A DNA stretch of 64,000 nucleotides from Macrocystis pyrifera (taxonomy: Eukaryota; Sar; Phaeophyceae; Laminariales; Laminariaceae). The notes beneath the pieces were generated by a model. It did not search any database and was not told the origin of the DNA. It worked only from the letters and a program-made list of their open reading frames with translations. The stretch is from positions 1-64,000 of the forward strand of contig JASSKH010000046.1 in NCBI GenBank assembly GCA_031763025.1. The letters run 5' to 3'. A program made the translations under genes and the position numbers. Shown here piece by piece: positions 63,120-64,000 of the stretch (positions within the stretch are counted from its first letter, which is position 1; every line of letters begins with the position of its first letter).

Positions 63120-63895
63120 AAAAAGAGGTTACCAGCCATCGTTGATGAATGGGAGAACGTAACAAACGGGCGAGCAGGAATAAAGTGGGATGGCGCAGTT
63201 GAGAAAGTACGGAAGGATATAGGGTGAATTCAACAAGAGGTTATGTCCGCCGGGAAGTTTGGAAGGTACAAGGCAGACGTAGAAGAAAGGACAGACATAG
63301 GGGAAACGCTAGCGAAAAAGTAACAAGGTGGGATCAGAACACATTCGGAGATATACAGGGGATTGAGCAACGAAAAAAGAATGAAAACGTAGTTGCACGG
63401 CCCAATGGACTTAAAAAAAAACGCTGAAATTGCGATTATGTGTGGGTAACCTGGACCTTCCAGAAAGAAGAAATGGGTGCACTAGCAGCTGGGAGGAGGA
63501 AGTAGATGCACAGATATGCCGGTGTGACAAAACAACAGAGAGCATAACTCGCAGAGTAGGAGAATGTGAAATGTACAAGAAGGAATGGGATGTATTAAAA
63601 GAGGGGATGAGGGAAATAGACGAATATGACAAGGAGGAATTTGATACAATAGATATCAGCGAGAAAACGATCGCTCTTCTAGGAGATATATGGTGGCCAC
63701 AGGCGGCCAAACAGGAAGGGCATACGATTAGCAAAACATTTCTACCTGGTACGTAATATATGGAAATGACGTAATGAGCGCCCAATTGTTGGAGGTGTCT
63801 CTGATAGGAGTATGAACGGTGCTCCGTTTCGAAAGGGATGCGTGGTCAACGGTCAATTGACCAAGGTAAGCAACAAACGAGTGGCCGCCCCCCCC
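63120..63895 (+). mobile_element. 5'-truncated LINE copy with poly-C tail
   Basis: The segment follows the SINE copy directly and ends in C9. It encodes, with frameshifts at about 63240, 63420 and 63755, the C-terminal part of a LINE ORF2: a Lys/Glu-rich piece, then RLCVGNLDLPERRNG and a degenerate C-x-C...C finger. The 3' part is shared with 4075-4330. Confidence 0.75.
63430..63756 (+). pseudogene. LINE ORF2 C-terminal fragment
   Basis: 108 codons: RLCVGNLDLPERRNG, QICRCDKTTESITRRVGECE (in active LINEs of this type a His usually stands between the second and third Cys; here it is Arg), EMREIDEYDKEEFDTIDISE and LLGDIWWPQAAKQEGHTI. It is followed after a shift by the reading ending MNGAPFRKGCVVNGQLTK. 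It is preceded by out-of-frame coding to about 63130, so it is a dead 5'-truncated copy. Confidence 0.7.
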
Positions 63896-64000
63896 CACGC
63901 CACTTGTGAATATTTTTCACTTTTCCCCCCCAATTCCCCCCCCCCCCCCCCCGACCCTCCGAATATTCCCTGCTGTAGACCTGAGCGCATGCAGTCCTAA
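63896..64000. other. C-rich sequence at window end
   Basis: Two further C runs (up to 16 C) occur without recognisable element bodies. Confidence 0.5.

Noticed and set aside
1..64000. CRISPR array, rRNA, bacterial operon or phage
   Set aside because: No regularly spaced palindromic repeats, no ribosomal sequence, and the spliced genes and retroelements show nuclear eukaryotic DNA.

Overview
The window is nuclear DNA of a eukaryote, most probably a heterokont (stramenopile) alga and, by recollection of similar repeats, a brown alga. Coding sequence is cut into short exons by long GT-AG introns with T- or C-rich acceptor tracts. Intergenic and intronic DNA is packed with decayed transposons, simple repeats and long poly-C/poly-G runs. 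The species is an inference; no database was searched.

Bases 1-22,500 hold the 3' two thirds of a VPS33 gene on the + strand (Sec1/Munc18 subunit of the HOPS/CORVET tethering complexes). I reconstructed eleven exons between 3,029 and 22,122 by splice signals, phase continuity and agreement with the conserved family order. The 5' exons lie before the window. About 1.2 kb of coding sequence is spread over 19 kb because the introns carry MITEs, SINE/LINE pieces, microsatellites and degenerate copies of neighbouring exons. Two exons contain apparent frameshifts, and one short exon is missing from the model.

Bases 22,500-47,700 are gene-poor. They contain MITEs, a + strand minisatellite with an inverted partner (26.6-27.4 kb), a decayed non-LTR reverse transcriptase on the - strand lying inside a ~210-bp tandem repeat (27.8-31.5 kb), further degenerate tandem repeats (31.5-32.8 and 41.1-41.8 kb), one orphan exon-like segment (42.6 kb) and a ~580-bp telomere-like (TAGGG)n tract (45.3-45.9 kb).

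Bases 47,753-51,575 hold the most unusual element. A 3.7-kb LTR retrotransposon with identical 232-bp LTRs and a 4-bp target duplication (GCCC) is inserted into a MITE. Inside it a + strand gag faces an inverted - strand pol fragment (RT remnant, RNase H, integrase).

Bases 52,000-64,000 contain repeats and exons of a secreted cysteine-rich protein with a Pro-Thr-rich tail (57.1-60.5 kb). The end of the window is a head-to-tail cluster of SINE-like and LINE 3' ends. Both families end in GAGTAC followed by poly-C instead of poly-A, which suggests a LINE/SINE partnership and explains many of the C runs. Single-base homopolymer disruptions in VPS33, gag and pol leave open whether the frameshifts are biological or assembly errors.
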